Of a DNA stretch of 64,000 nucleotides, positions 17,711 to 25,766 are shown one piece after another (positions within the stretch are counted from its first letter, which is position 1; each line of letters opens with the position of its first letter). The notes beneath the pieces were generated by a model, which was given only the letters and a program-made list of their open reading frames with translations, was not told the origin of the DNA and did not search any database. This DNA is from Sphingomicrobium flavum (lineage in GTDB: Bacteria > Pseudomonadota > Alphaproteobacteria > Sphingomonadales > Sphingomonadaceae). The DNA lies in NCBI RefSeq assembly GCF_024721605.1, contig NZ_CP102630.1:434001-498000 (forward strand). Direction: 5' to 3'. The position numbers and the translations under genes were made by a program.

Positions 17711-19674
17711 CAGTCCCCCTGATAACGGCCGGGGCAGCGCAGTTGGTTGCGTTCTGGCTGGCTGTGCGGGATGCCTGCCTTTTCCAGCGCTGCGCGGGTC
17801 TTTGGATAAGGGGTCATGTTCCAGTCGGCAGCATATCCCCAGCCTGCCGCCATGAACGGCGGTTCGGACCGGTCGATTTCAGGTCTTTCCTCGGCATTGT
17901 CGGCGCTAGGACCAGTTAGAAGCCAGCGAACCCTGCGCTCAAATCTGGGATTGGCACTGGCAAGTTCGCGCATCTTTTCGAGATCGCCTTCGGCACATGC
18001 AATATCAATCGCGAGAGACTCGCGCGGAAAAGGAAGATCGTCTCTGCCTTCGGTCAATCGATAGGCGGAACGGGCCTCGTCCAAATGCCCGGCAAGCACC
18101 AGTAATTCGCCGGCGCGCAAGAGGGCGTGTCCGTCCTCGTTTTCCTCAATCGCCTGCCGTGCCACCGGCAGTCCGCGCTGCAGATCGCCGTAGCGCCGCA
18201 TATTGGTAAGAGCCAGTCCCGATGGCCCTTTCAGCTCGACCATTTTTTCCGCAGCGCGTTGGACCGTGTCCCACTCTCCGACGGCGCGGGCAGCGAGCGA
18301 CAGTTCCTGCCAATAATTTTCATTGTTGGGGTTGCGCTCCACTAGTCTTTGAGCGCGCGCCAATGCATCATCGAACCGCAGATGATAGCGGTCCAACAGC
18401 AGCAAAGCTGCTTCGCGCTGGTTCATGCGGACCGGATCGTCGGTGCCTTCGGAGCGATCGAGGATTTGCCGGACCGCTTCCTCGAACAATTTGCTGTGGG
18501 AGAGCGCGGCCTCCTTGTCGATCCAGCCGAAGGTGTGTTCGGACATGAAGTAATAGCGTGTGGAGGCCTCGAACAGGTAGGGATGAAGCCAATCGGGATC
18601 GAGCTGTTGCGCTTCCTTGATCAGCTCGGACCAGCGCTTGTGTTGCTCGGCGGCCGTTTCGCCTTCCGGATCGCCAGAGCGGAGAAACCGTTCGTACGCG
18701 GCGATCGAAGTCGTGCCCGTGCTGGTCATCTTGTCCAGGGCTTCCGGATCGACAGCTGTATTCAGGACGCGCGCAACCTCGGTGGCGATTTCTTCTTGCA
18801 CGGCGATCGCATCGTCGGTCGACCGGTCATAGCTTTGCGACCAGACACGCTCGCCATTGTCGGCTTTCACCAGCTCGACCGTGATCCGCATTTCTTCTCC
18901 GGAGCGGCGGATCGAGCCGCCGAGGACGTGGTCAACGCGCAGGCGATCGGCGATTTCGTTGGTGGCGAGATTGTCATCGCGCAGGGCAAAGGCATCGCCG
19001 GAAGCCGCGACATAGAGATCGGGCACGCGGGAAAGGGCGCCGGTGATTTCTTCGGCCAGGCCATCGGAGAACCATTGCTGGTCCTGATCGGGCGACAGGT
19101 CGCGGAAGGGCATGACGGCGAGGCTGGCGACGCGTTCCTGGGTGGCGGCGGCTTCATCGCCCGGCGCGTCGCTGCGGCCCATCATCCACCAGGTGCCGGC
19201 GGCGATGAGCGCCAGAGCCAGCGTCAGGATGATGGCGATCGGCGCTATCGATTTTGGCGAAGGCGCGGTCGCGGCGGGGGGCTGGGCCTCCTTGCCGACC
19301 TGCTGGGCGATGGCGGCGAGCAGCGGCTGGATGGCCTCGGCGCGCTGGGGCCAGCCGGTCAGATCGATAGTGTGGAGCTGGCGAAAGCCCATCGGGGGCT
19401 TGCTGCCATCGAGGGTGAGGGGAACCAGTTTGCCTACCTCGCGCGCATCGGCGGCCTCGTCGCGGACCCAATGGCTCTTGGCGCTCTTTTCCGACCAGGC
19501 GACGACGGCGACCTTGGCGTCGGTCAGCTCGGCCTCGATGTCGTCGGAAAAAGCATGGCCGCCGGTGAGATGTCGATCCCACCAGACGCTATAGCCGGCC
19601 TCCTCCAGCGCAGCCGCCAGCCGTTCGACCAGGGGCTGGTCCTCGCGCGCGTAGGAAAGAAAAATATCGGCCAA
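17710..19674 (-). CDS. TIR–TM–TolB-like–TPR protein, first gene of operon
   Basis: The 654-residue protein begins at a TTG (MADIFLSYARED), preceded by GGGGGG at good spacing; no ATG or GTG in frame nearby gives the conserved N-terminus. It has a TIR domain with WWD (31–33) and W-V-R-D-E (Glu73), a membrane helix (144–164), a TolB-like domain with canonical 'WFSDGLAEEIT', 'LGGSIRRSGEEMRI' and 'GERVWSQSYDR', and TPR-like helices. A proline-rich linker (130–142) precedes the membrane helix. It heads the operon and is divergent from the two PilZ genes. The start codon suggests modest translation. Confidence 0.88.
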   Translation of the reverse strand: MADIFLSYAREDQPLVERLAAALEEAGYSVWWDRHLTGGHAFSDDIEAELTDAKVAVVAWSEKSAKSHWVRDEAADAREVGKLVPLTLDGSKPPMGFRQLHTIDLTGWPQRAEAIQPLLAAIAQQVGKEAQPPAATAPSPKSIAPIAIILTLALALIAAGTWWMMGRSDAPGDEAAATQERVASLAVMPFRDLSPDQDQQWFSDGLAEEITGALSRVPDLYVAASGDAFALRDDNLATNEIADRLRVDHVLGGSIRRSGEEMRITVELVKADNGERVWSQSYDRSTDDAIAVQEEIATEVARVLNTAVDPEALDKMTSTGTTSIAAYERFLRSGDPEGETAAEQHKRWSELIKEAQQLDPDWLHPYLFEASTRYYFMSEHTFGWIDKEAALSHSKLFEEAVRQILDRSEGTDDPVRMNQREAALLLLDRYHLRFDDALARAQRLVERNPNNENYWQELSLAARAVGEWDTVQRAAEKMVELKGPSGLALTNMRRYGDLQRGLPVARQAIEENEDGHALLRAGELLVLAGHLDEARSAYRLTEGRDDLPFPRESLAIDIACAEGDLEKMRELASANPRFERRVRWLLTGPSADNAEERPEIDRSEPPFMAAGWGYAADWNMTPYPKTRAALEKAGIPHSQPERNQLRCPGRYQGD

Positions 19675-19788
19675 CTCATACCCCCCAGTACAACAGCGTC
19701 CGACTGTGACCGCAAACTTAAAATACATCAAGAGCGTAGGGCAGCACAGGTAAGGGGGTTTTAACCCTTTTGCGCTAGCTGGGACGCT

Positions 19789-20058
19789 ATGCGAGAGCCG
19801 GGTCAAATCAAACGTAGTCCGCGTGTCGATGTGCGCCACGAAGGCGTATTGGTCGATAGCGAAGGCGTCGAGACGGATGTTATCGTTCTCGACATCAGCG
19901 CCGAGGGCTGCCGTCTGGAGACCGACGGGACGCCGATGATCGGCGAGCATGTGCATCTGCGCGTGGGGCGGATCGGCAATTATCCGGCGCAGGTGCGCTG
20001 GGCACTGGGGACCGAAGCGGGGCTGGTGTTCACCGGCCCGGTCCAGGAAATACACTAA
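19789..20058 (+). CDS. PilZ domain protein, intact c-di-GMP motif
   Basis: This 89-residue protein is a single PilZ domain. It has RxxxR ('RVDVR', residues 12–16) and DxSxxG ('DISAEG'), both needed for c-di-GMP binding in the family. It is divergent from the TIR operon (114 bases apart) and is followed by a second PilZ gene in the same direction. It is a likely c-di-GMP receptor, but its partner is unknown. Confidence 0.9.
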   Translation: MREPGQIKRSPRVDVRHEGVLVDSEGVETDVIVLDISAEGCRLETDGTPMIGEHVHLRVGRIGNYPAQVRWALGTEAGLVFTGPVQEIH

Positions 20059-20110
20059 GATCCGGCGCCGTCCGGCGTTGGAACCCATCATTCGAATGCT
20101 CGGGGGTTGA

Positions 20111-20380
20111 ATGCGTAACGAAGGACTGATCAAGCGCGCACCGCGCTTCGATGTCGAATATCAGGGGACCATTACCGATGAAGAGGGGCGCACGGTCCCT
20201 GTTCGGGTGACCGATATCAACAAGAGCGGTTGCCGGCTCCGGAGCGCCGAAACCTTGGCGATCGGCAAGAAAGTTCTGGTTCAGCTGCCCAAGTTGGGCG
20301 ATTGTTCGGCGCAGATCCGCTGGTCCTTTGGCGAAGATGCGGGCGCTGCCTTTTGCGAGCCGCTCAACATTCCCGAATAA
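20111..20380 (+). CDS. PilZ domain protein, degenerate binding motif
   Basis: This 89-residue protein is a paralog of the preceding PilZ gene with the same length and layout. The RxxxR motif has become 'RFDVE' (residues 12–16) and DxSxxG is 'DINKSG', so key c-di-GMP contacts are changed. It may bind poorly, act as a partner of the first PilZ, or bind another ligand. It lies 52 bases after the first copy. Confidence 0.88.
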   Translation: MRNEGLIKRAPRFDVEYQGTITDEEGRTVPVRVTDINKSGCRLRSAETLAIGKKVLVQLPKLGDCSAQIRWSFGEDAGAAFCEPLNIPE

Positions 20381-20451
20381 TTTTTTCAAAACATTTTGAA
20401 CCCTTCGCGCCGACCCCGCCTCCCTGTTAGGGAGAATGATGGGGGGTGCCG

Positions 20452-20997
20452 ATGGCCCTGCGTGCCGACCGATTGCTGGACAGCTTTCTCGTGCTCAAGG
20501 CGCGAGAGGGTGATGCCGACGCTTTTGGCCGGCTGGTTGAGCGCTGGCAGCCCAAGCTTCTCGCCCATGCCTGGCGCCTGACCGGCGACAGGGAGAGTGC
20601 GAAGGATGCCGTGCAAAGCGCCTGGGCCGATATGGCCAAGGGGTTGGGGCGGCTGAAGGAACCGATGGCCTTCGGGCTGTGGGCCTATCGCATCACCAGC
20701 CGGGCGGCAGCGCGGCAGGCGCGGGGCGAGCAGTCTTCGCTGCCGCTCGACGCGGTCGAGGAAGCGGCGCTTGGTACTGCCGACAATGGCGGCGAGCAGG
20801 CGGTTGAGGCGCAGCGGCTGAGAAGTGCCATTGCGGCTTTGCCAGCGGGGCAGCGTGCGGCGGTGGCACTCCATTATCTCGAGGAAATGAGCGTGGCGGA
20901 AGTCGCGGTGGCGCTGGCGGTGCCGGTCGGCACGGTGAAGACGCGGCTGATGCATGCCCGGGACAAGTTGAGAGCCAGTTTTGAAGGAGACGAATGA
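20452..20997 (+). CDS. ECF-type RNA polymerase sigma factor
   Basis: The 181-residue protein has sigma region 2 ('AREGDADAFGRLVERW', 'DAVQSAWADMAKGL') and region 4 ('ALPAGQRAAVALHYLEEMSV', 'GTVKTRLMHARDKLR'). It is an ECF factor that directs RNA polymerase to a limited regulon. The ATG at 20452 follows GGGGGG; a GTG at 20446 is an alternative. Its stop overlaps the start of a small membrane protein gene by an ATGA junction, so that protein is probably its regulator. No target promoter was identified. Confidence 0.92.
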   Translation: MALRADRLLDSFLVLKAREGDADAFGRLVERWQPKLLAHAWRLTGDRESAKDAVQSAWADMAKGLGRLKEPMAFGLWAYRITSRAAARQARGEQSSLPLDAVEEAALGTADNGGEQAVEAQRLRSAIAALPAGQRAAVALHYLEEMSVAEVAVALAVPVGTVKTRLMHARDKLRASFEGDE

Positions 20998-21359
20998 TGC
21001 GTGATTTCGATGCGCTGATGAAGGAAACGCTGGACGCGGAAGAGCGCGAACTCTTGGCCCAGATGGGTGAGGAGCCGGGCTGGTTTTCGCAAATCTTTGG
21101 CCTGTTTACGGGCAAGATCGGCTGGACAAATATTGTTCTCGCCATCACCCAGGCGGTGATGTTCATCGCCGGCATTTGGGCAGCCGTGCATTTCTTCAAT
21201 GCGACCGAGCCGTTGGAGGCATTGCGCTGGGGCCTGCCGGCCGCGGTGCTGATGATCCTGGCGGCCGTAATCAAGCTGAGCATGCTGCCGGTCGTTTATG
21301 TCAACCGCGTGCTGCGCGAGGTAAAATTGCTACAGCTGCAGCTGGCGCAGAAGCACTAA
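20994..21359 (+). CDS. Small membrane protein, possible sigma-factor partner (DUF6768-like)
   Basis: The 121-residue protein has a charged N-terminal part ('DFDALMKETLDAEERELL') and two membrane helices (about 46–68 and 77–100). The N-terminus resembles the cytoplasmic part of proteins often coded beside ECF sigma factors and annotated, I believe, as DUF6768. It overlaps the sigma gene (ATGA; a second ATG at 20997). An anti-sigma-like role is inferred; it lacks the zinc-binding H-x3-C-x2-C motif of classic ZAS anti-sigma factors. Confidence 0.8.
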   Translation: MMRDFDALMKETLDAEERELLAQMGEEPGWFSQIFGLFTGKIGWTNIVLAITQAVMFIAGIWAAVHFFNATEPLEALRWGLPAAVLMILAAVIKLSMLPVVYVNRVLREVKLLQLQLAQKH

Positions 21360-22531
21360 CCCAGATGGCGCGCGACGAGCGCGTCGAATTCCGGGCCATC
21401 GGGGAAATTGGACGCGATCCAGTCTTCCTCGATGGCCTTCAACGTGCGGGCGACGTCGGGGCCCTGGGTGATGCCCTTGGCGATGAGGTCGCCGCCCTTG
21501 ATGGGCAGGGTGGGGATGTCCCAACTTTCGAGTTCGGCCACGGCGGCTTTGCGATCTCCATCCCATGCGGGGGTGAGTGCGATCCGGTCCATCGCCGCCT
21601 CCTTGCCATCGCGGTAGGCCATGGTGCTGGCGGGCCCTTCGGCGGGCACGAGAATCTTGGCGAGGTGGACGCGCTGGGCCTTGGAGAATTTGAGGCGCGC
21701 GGCAATATCCCTGCCGACCTCAACATCGCTGGGGATGAGGGCGGCAAGGCGGCGCAGGGCGCTGGGTTCGAGGATGGTTTGATGCTCGAAGGCGAGGAGC
21801 GCAGCCAGCGCTTGGGCATCGGCGATCTCAGGCAAGACGGGCTTGAAGATGCCATGCGCGATCATCGTCTCGATCGTCGAGACAGGTGAGGGAAGCGCCA
21901 GCAATTTCAGTAGCTCATCGGCAATGCGTTCGCGCGACAGGGCCATGAGGTCGTTGGCGCGCTGGGTGCAGGCGGCGAGGCCGGCGGCGTCGGGCGCATC
22001 ATGGCCGAAGCGGGCGTGGAAGCGGAAGAAGCGCAAGATGCGCAGGTGATCCTCGGCGATGCGCTGCAAGGGATCGCCGATGAAGCGGACCGTGCGGGTT
22101 TCAAGGTCTGCAAGGCCGCCGAAATAATCAAAAATCTCGCCGCTCACAGGGTCGGCATAAAGGGCGTTGATGGTGAAGTCGCGGCGCGCGGCGTCTTCCT
22201 GCCAGTCGTCGGTGAAGGCGACGGTGGCGCGGCGGCCATCGGTCGAGACGTCGCTGCGCAGGGTGGTCACCTCGACCACGGTGCCCGAGGTGACGGCAGT
22301 GATGGTGCCATGATCGATCCCGGTGGGCACCGCCTTGATACTGGCGGCCTCAAGGCGGCGGACGACCTCCTGCGGGGCATGGGGCGTGGCGACGTCGATA
22401 TCGGCGACCTTGAGGCCGAGCAGGCTGTCCCGCACCGCGCCGCCGACGAAGCGGACCTGGCCTTCGCCAAGCGCTTCGAGCAGTTTTTCCATGCCGCGGC
22501 GGGCGCGGAAGGGCGCGACGTCAAAGCGCAT
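21356..22531 (-). CDS. cca: CCA tRNA nucleotidyltransferase
   Basis: The 391-residue enzyme adds or repairs the CCA end of tRNAs. Visible class II motifs are 'VRFVGGAVRDSLLG', 'DIDVAT', 'DAARRDFTINAL' and 'RIAEDHLRILRF'. The 5' end overlaps the Nudix gene upstream by 11 bases, and its stop overlaps the stop of the convergent membrane protein gene. The gene order DUF1285–Nudix–cca on one strand is usual in sphingomonads. There is no HD domain. Confidence 0.93.
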   Translation of the reverse strand: MRFDVAPFRARRGMEKLLEALGEGQVRFVGGAVRDSLLGLKVADIDVATPHAPQEVVRRLEAASIKAVPTGIDHGTITAVTSGTVVEVTTLRSDVSTDGRRATVAFTDDWQEDAARRDFTINALYADPVSGEIFDYFGGLADLETRTVRFIGDPLQRIAEDHLRILRFFRFHARFGHDAPDAAGLAACTQRANDLMALSRERIADELLKLLALPSPVSTIETMIAHGIFKPVLPEIADAQALAALLAFEHQTILEPSALRRLAALIPSDVEVGRDIAARLKFSKAQRVHLAKILVPAEGPASTMAYRDGKEAAMDRIALTPAWDGDRKAAVAELESWDIPTLPIKGGDLIAKGITQGPDVARTLKAIEEDWIASNFPDGPEFDALVARHLG

Positions 22532-23105
22532 GGCGCAGCCGGTGTGACAGGTTGACGATCATGCCCGCAGTGGCCCCCCAGATGTAGCGGTCTTCAAAAT
22601 GGATGCGCCAGTAATGGCGCAGCCGCCCCTTCCATTCAACGCTTTCCCTGCTGTGGTTGGCAGGATCGATGAGCAGGTCGAGCGGGGCTTCGAACCAGTC
22701 GGCAACCTCATCGGGCTGGGGGATGATGGGAAGGTCGGGCGGCAGGATGGCAATGAGCGGTGCAACATAGAATCCGGTGCCGGTGCGGTAGCTGTCGATA
22801 AAGCCGAGCGGCTGGGGCGTGGAGCGAGGAATGCCCAATTCTTCTTCAGCTTCGCGCAGCGCCGCATCGGCAGGGGTTTCGCCGGGATCGATGCGCCCGC
22901 CGGGAAAGGCGATCTGTCCGGCATGGGTGCGCATGTCCCCCGCGCGCTGGGTCAGGAGCAGGGTAGGGCTGAGCCGCTCGATGACGGGGACCAGCACCGC
23001 GGCAGGGCAGGTTTCGCCCAGCTCGTGCCGGTCCATGTCGTCCTGGCTGACCTCAAGCGGGCGGGGCGCAGCGATGGCGGCGCGCAGGCGCTCTTCCAGC
23101 GTCAT
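22521..23105 (-). CDS. CoA pyrophosphatase-type Nudix hydrolase
   Basis: The 194-residue protein has a full Nudix box 'GGRIDPGETPADAALREAEE' continuing 'ELG', with the family-typical leading 'GQIAFPGG' and 'LLTQRA'. This subfamily (YeaB/NudL-like) cleaves CoA and its derivatives to phosphopantetheine and ADP. It overlaps cca by 11 bases and the DUF1285 gene by four (ATGA). The substrate is inferred from the family. Confidence 0.9.
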   Translation of the reverse strand: MTLEERLRAAIAAPRPLEVSQDDMDRHELGETCPAAVLVPVIERLSPTLLLTQRAGDMRTHAGQIAFPGGRIDPGETPADAALREAEEELGIPRSTPQPLGFIDSYRTGTGFYVAPLIAILPPDLPIIPQPDEVADWFEAPLDLLIDPANHSRESVEWKGRLRHYWRIHFEDRYIWGATAGMIVNLSHRLRHAL

Positions 23106-23662
23106 TGGGCAAGACTGAAGAATTGGCCGCCCGACCAGACGCCGGGCGGGTCGTGCGCCAGCGCCAGTTCGGCCAGCTCGTAATAAAGTGGGCGGTCCAG
23201 TTCGGCCTCCAACCCGTAGCGCACGGCGATGCGCGGCGAGGGACCGTCATCCTCCTGCACGATGGTCAGCGGATGGTCGGGGCCGGCGATGACGAGGTCG
23301 CCCGAATTGAGCTGGAAGGCGATGGTCTGGTCTTGGCCTTCTCCTTCGACCTTCATCTGGACGGCGCGAAAGGCGGTGCGCTCCACTTCGATGGTCAGCT
23401 TTTCGACCGGGGTGACGAGGACGTGGCTGCCATCTTCCTCGCGCCTCAAAACGGTGGAGAAAAGCCGGACCATGGCATCGCGGGTGATCGGGCTGCCCTG
23501 ATGGGTCCAGCTGCCGTCGCGGGCGATGCGCATTTCGCTATCGCCGCAATGGTCGGGATTCCACTTGTCGACGGGCGGCGCGCCGCGCTCGTCGATGGCG
23601 GCGGCAATCTCGGCCAGGCTCTGGCCGGCAAGCGATAGAGGAGGGCGTCTTGTTTCGGGCAT
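23102..23662 (-). CDS. DUF1285 domain-containing protein
   Basis: The 186-residue protein matches DUF1285: 'PPVDKWNPDHCGDSEMRIAR', 'DGSWTHQGSPITRDAMVRLF' and 'SHVLVTPVEKLTIEVE' are diagnostic. Function is unknown. The ATG giving MPETRRPPL is preferred; a frame extending to 23722 would add 20 atypical residues. It is the first gene of the DUF1285–Nudix–cca unit and divergent from the SDR gene. Confidence 0.88.
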   Translation of the reverse strand: MPETRRPPLSLAGQSLAEIAAAIDERGAPPVDKWNPDHCGDSEMRIARDGSWTHQGSPITRDAMVRLFSTVLRREEDGSHVLVTPVEKLTIEVERTAFRAVQMKVEGEGQDQTIAFQLNSGDLVIAGPDHPLTIVQEDDGPSPRIAVRYGLEAELDRPLYYELAELALAHDPPGVWSGGQFFSLAQ

Positions 23663-23721
23663 CGCCACCCATGTAGGGATGGCATTGCGCTTTGACAAAG
23701 GCGCGGGCATGGAAGCGGCCA

Positions 23722-24444
23722 ATGCGCCGCACCGCCATCGTCACCGGCGCCCGCCACCGGGTGGGCCGTGCCATCTGCGAAGCCCTGCTGGGCCGCGGTT
23801 GGCGCGTGGTCGCGCATGTTCGCGGCGAGGGCGATGCGGTGGCCGAGGGGGCTCACAAGGTCGTGGCCGACCTGGCCGAGCCTGACGCGGCGCCGAGGAT
23901 TATCGATGCAGCCGGCGGGCATATCGACCTTCTGGTCAACAATGCCGCGCGCTTTCAGCCCGACAGCCTTGCCGACTTTTCGGCCGGCGAATTTGACGCG
24001 CACATGGCGGTCAATCTCAAGGCGCCGGTTGCGTTGACCCAAGTATTGGCGGCGAAGCACGAGGCGGGGCGCGATGCCGCGATCGTCAACATCCTCGATG
24101 CCAAGCTGGCCGCGCCCAACCCCGACTTCCTCAGCTATACGCTGGCCAAGGCCGGTTTGGCCGGGCTGACCGAGATCGCGGCGCGCGCGCTGGCGGGCAA
24201 GGGCATTCGCGTCAATGCCATCTCGCCCGCGCTGATGCTGCAGTCGCTGGGACAGGATGAGGCGGGCTTTGCCAGCGTGCATGCTGCCAATCTCCTGGGC
24301 CGCGGAGTCGAACCGGACGAGCTGGTCGATGCGCTTCTCTATCTGGCCGACGCCAGGAGCGTGACCGGCCAGACAATCATCCTCGATGGCGGCCAGCGCT
24401 TCATGGCGCTGCCCCGCGACGTCCAATATATGGAGCAACAATGA
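23722..24444 (+). CDS. SDR family oxidoreductase, possible FolM-like pteridine reductase
   Basis: The 240-residue protein starts MRRTAIVTGARHRVGRAICE, with the TGxxxRxG cofactor motif usual for NADPH enzymes of the pteridine reductase/FolM type. It also has 'LVNNAARFQP' and a catalytic SYTLAK (Tyr–x3–Lys). It overlaps folB by four bases (ATGA), so it probably works in folate or pterin metabolism, such as dihydrofolate or dihydromonapterin reduction. No folA is in the window. The precise substrate is inferred. Confidence 0.88.
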   Translation: MRRTAIVTGARHRVGRAICEALLGRGWRVVAHVRGEGDAVAEGAHKVVADLAEPDAAPRIIDAAGGHIDLLVNNAARFQPDSLADFSAGEFDAHMAVNLKAPVALTQVLAAKHEAGRDAAIVNILDAKLAAPNPDFLSYTLAKAGLAGLTEIAARALAGKGIRVNAISPALMLQSLGQDEAGFASVHAANLLGRGVEPDELVDALLYLADARSVTGQTIILDGGQRFMALPRDVQYMEQQ

Positions 24445-24824
24445 CCCTCGATGGCCTGCCCAAACTCAACCCTGCGATCCGCAAGGTGCTGCTGCAGGGG
24501 CTCGAAGTGAGCGCCGATATCGGCTTTCACGATCATGAGGTCGGAACGCCCCAGCGAATCGTCCTCGATATTGAAATCCTGCTCGACGAGGGGACCGATC
24601 CTGCGCGCGATGAAAAGGCTGATGCGTGGAATTACGACTTCGTGCGCGAGGAAGTGATGCGCATCGTTGCGGCGCGGCGCTACAACCTGCAGGAAACATT
24701 GGTGCGGACTATCTTCGACCGCATCGGATCGGTAAAAGGCGTGAAGTCGCTGAGGGTTAGGTCGATCAAACCCGACATTTACCCCGATGCTGCGGGGGTC
24801 GGGGTGGAATATGCATCGCATTGA
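24441..24824 (+). CDS. folB: Dihydroneopterin aldolase
   Basis: The 127-residue protein converts dihydroneopterin to 6-hydroxymethyl-dihydropterin in folate synthesis. The opening 'KVLLQGLEVSADIGFHDHEV' includes the conserved 'IGFHDHE' turn, and 'YNLQETLVRTIFDRI' is the conserved mid region. The C-terminal 'SIKPDIYPDAAGVGVEY' is typical. The overlap with the SDR gene indicates a common transcript and coupled translation. Confidence 0.9.
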   Translation: MTLDGLPKLNPAIRKVLLQGLEVSADIGFHDHEVGTPQRIVLDIEILLDEGTDPARDEKADAWNYDFVREEVMRIVAARRYNLQETLVRTIFDRIGSVKGVKSLRVRSIKPDIYPDAAGVGVEYASH

Positions 24825-25048
24825 CGTGCGATGAATGCGACCAGCCGCCTTCGACGAACCGTCAAATTGTGTCGGCGAGGGAACAAACACCTTGCCGAGT
24901 TCATATTGGAGATATATTGAAGCCCGCTGTTGCCGAATGATACTTTATCGCACGGCTGCAGTTTTAAGCCCCCTAGGCATGGCGATTCCGGTTCGCTGAG
25001 CCTGTCCACGGGAAGCCCCCCGTGGAAACCGAGGAGAGTTGCGACTTA

Positions 25049-25720
25049 ATGTCCTACGCCAATCGCAAACAGATGAGTGGTAACCGTCCACTGGCCATCG
25101 CCATGGTGGCCCTGGTTACCATCACCTTGGGATACGCGCTGGTGAGCGGGCTCGCTTACAACGTGGTCAAGCAGACCGTCGAGGATCTGAAGACCTTCGA
25201 CGTTGAAGATGAGCCGCCGCCCCCGCCCGAGGAAGTGCCGCCCCCGCCCGAACAGCAGCAGGTGGAAATTCCGCCGCCTGTCGTGGCGCCCCCGCCCATC
25301 GTGCGCACCCCGGTGGTCGCACCCCCGATCGTGTCGACGCCCGTCGCGCCTCCACCGCAGGTGACCGTGACCGCTCCGACTGCGCCGCCGGCCCCGCCCG
25401 CGCCGCCGCCGCCGCGGATCGAGCCAACCAAGCCGCGCGCCGACCTTCGGTCTTATTTTTCCACTGACGATTATCCGGCCCGCGCGCTTCGCAACGGTGA
25501 TGAAGGGACGGCGCGTGCGCGCCTGACCGTAGGGACCAACGGTCGCGTGACCGCCTGCACCATCACCCAGTCGACGGGTAGCTCGGATCTCGACAACCAG
25601 ACCTGCCGCATCCTTGAACGTCGCGCCCGCTTCACGCCGGCCACCGACGATACCGGTGCCAAGGTTTCTGACACGGTGACCACGCCGCCCATTCGCTGGG
25701 AGCTGCCGCCGGAACGTTGA
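25049..25720 (+). CDS. tonB: Energy transducer TonB
   Basis: The 223-residue protein has an N-terminal signal-anchor (about 14–36), a proline-rich spacer (about 51–130, many PPPPE and VAPP units) and a C-terminal TonB domain ('RADLRSYFSTDDYPARAL', 'VTACTITQSTGSSDLD', 'VTTPPIRWELP'). TonB carries energy from the ExbBD proton channel to outer-membrane receptors. The ATG at 25049 follows GAGGAG. It is followed directly by exbB and two exbD genes in the same direction. Confidence 0.9.
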   Translation: MSYANRKQMSGNRPLAIAMVALVTITLGYALVSGLAYNVVKQTVEDLKTFDVEDEPPPPPEEVPPPPEQQQVEIPPPVVAPPPIVRTPVVAPPIVSTPVAPPPQVTVTAPTAPPAPPAPPPPRIEPTKPRADLRSYFSTDDYPARALRNGDEGTARARLTVGTNGRVTACTITQSTGSSDLDNQTCRILERRARFTPATDDTGAKVSDTVTTPPIRWELPPER

Positions 25721-25766
25721 TCGTTTAGCGAAAAGACATTTGATTTTACAATAGGAAGCACAACCC

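Noticed and set aside
19675-20133. N-terminal extension of the first TIR gene
   Set aside because: It overlaps the PilZ gene, has no conserved content, and the TIR motif begins directly at the TTG at 19674.
25190-25440. Proline-rich repeat as a DNA repeat array
   Set aside because: The repeat is the coding spacer of TonB (PPPPE and VAPP units), not an independent element.
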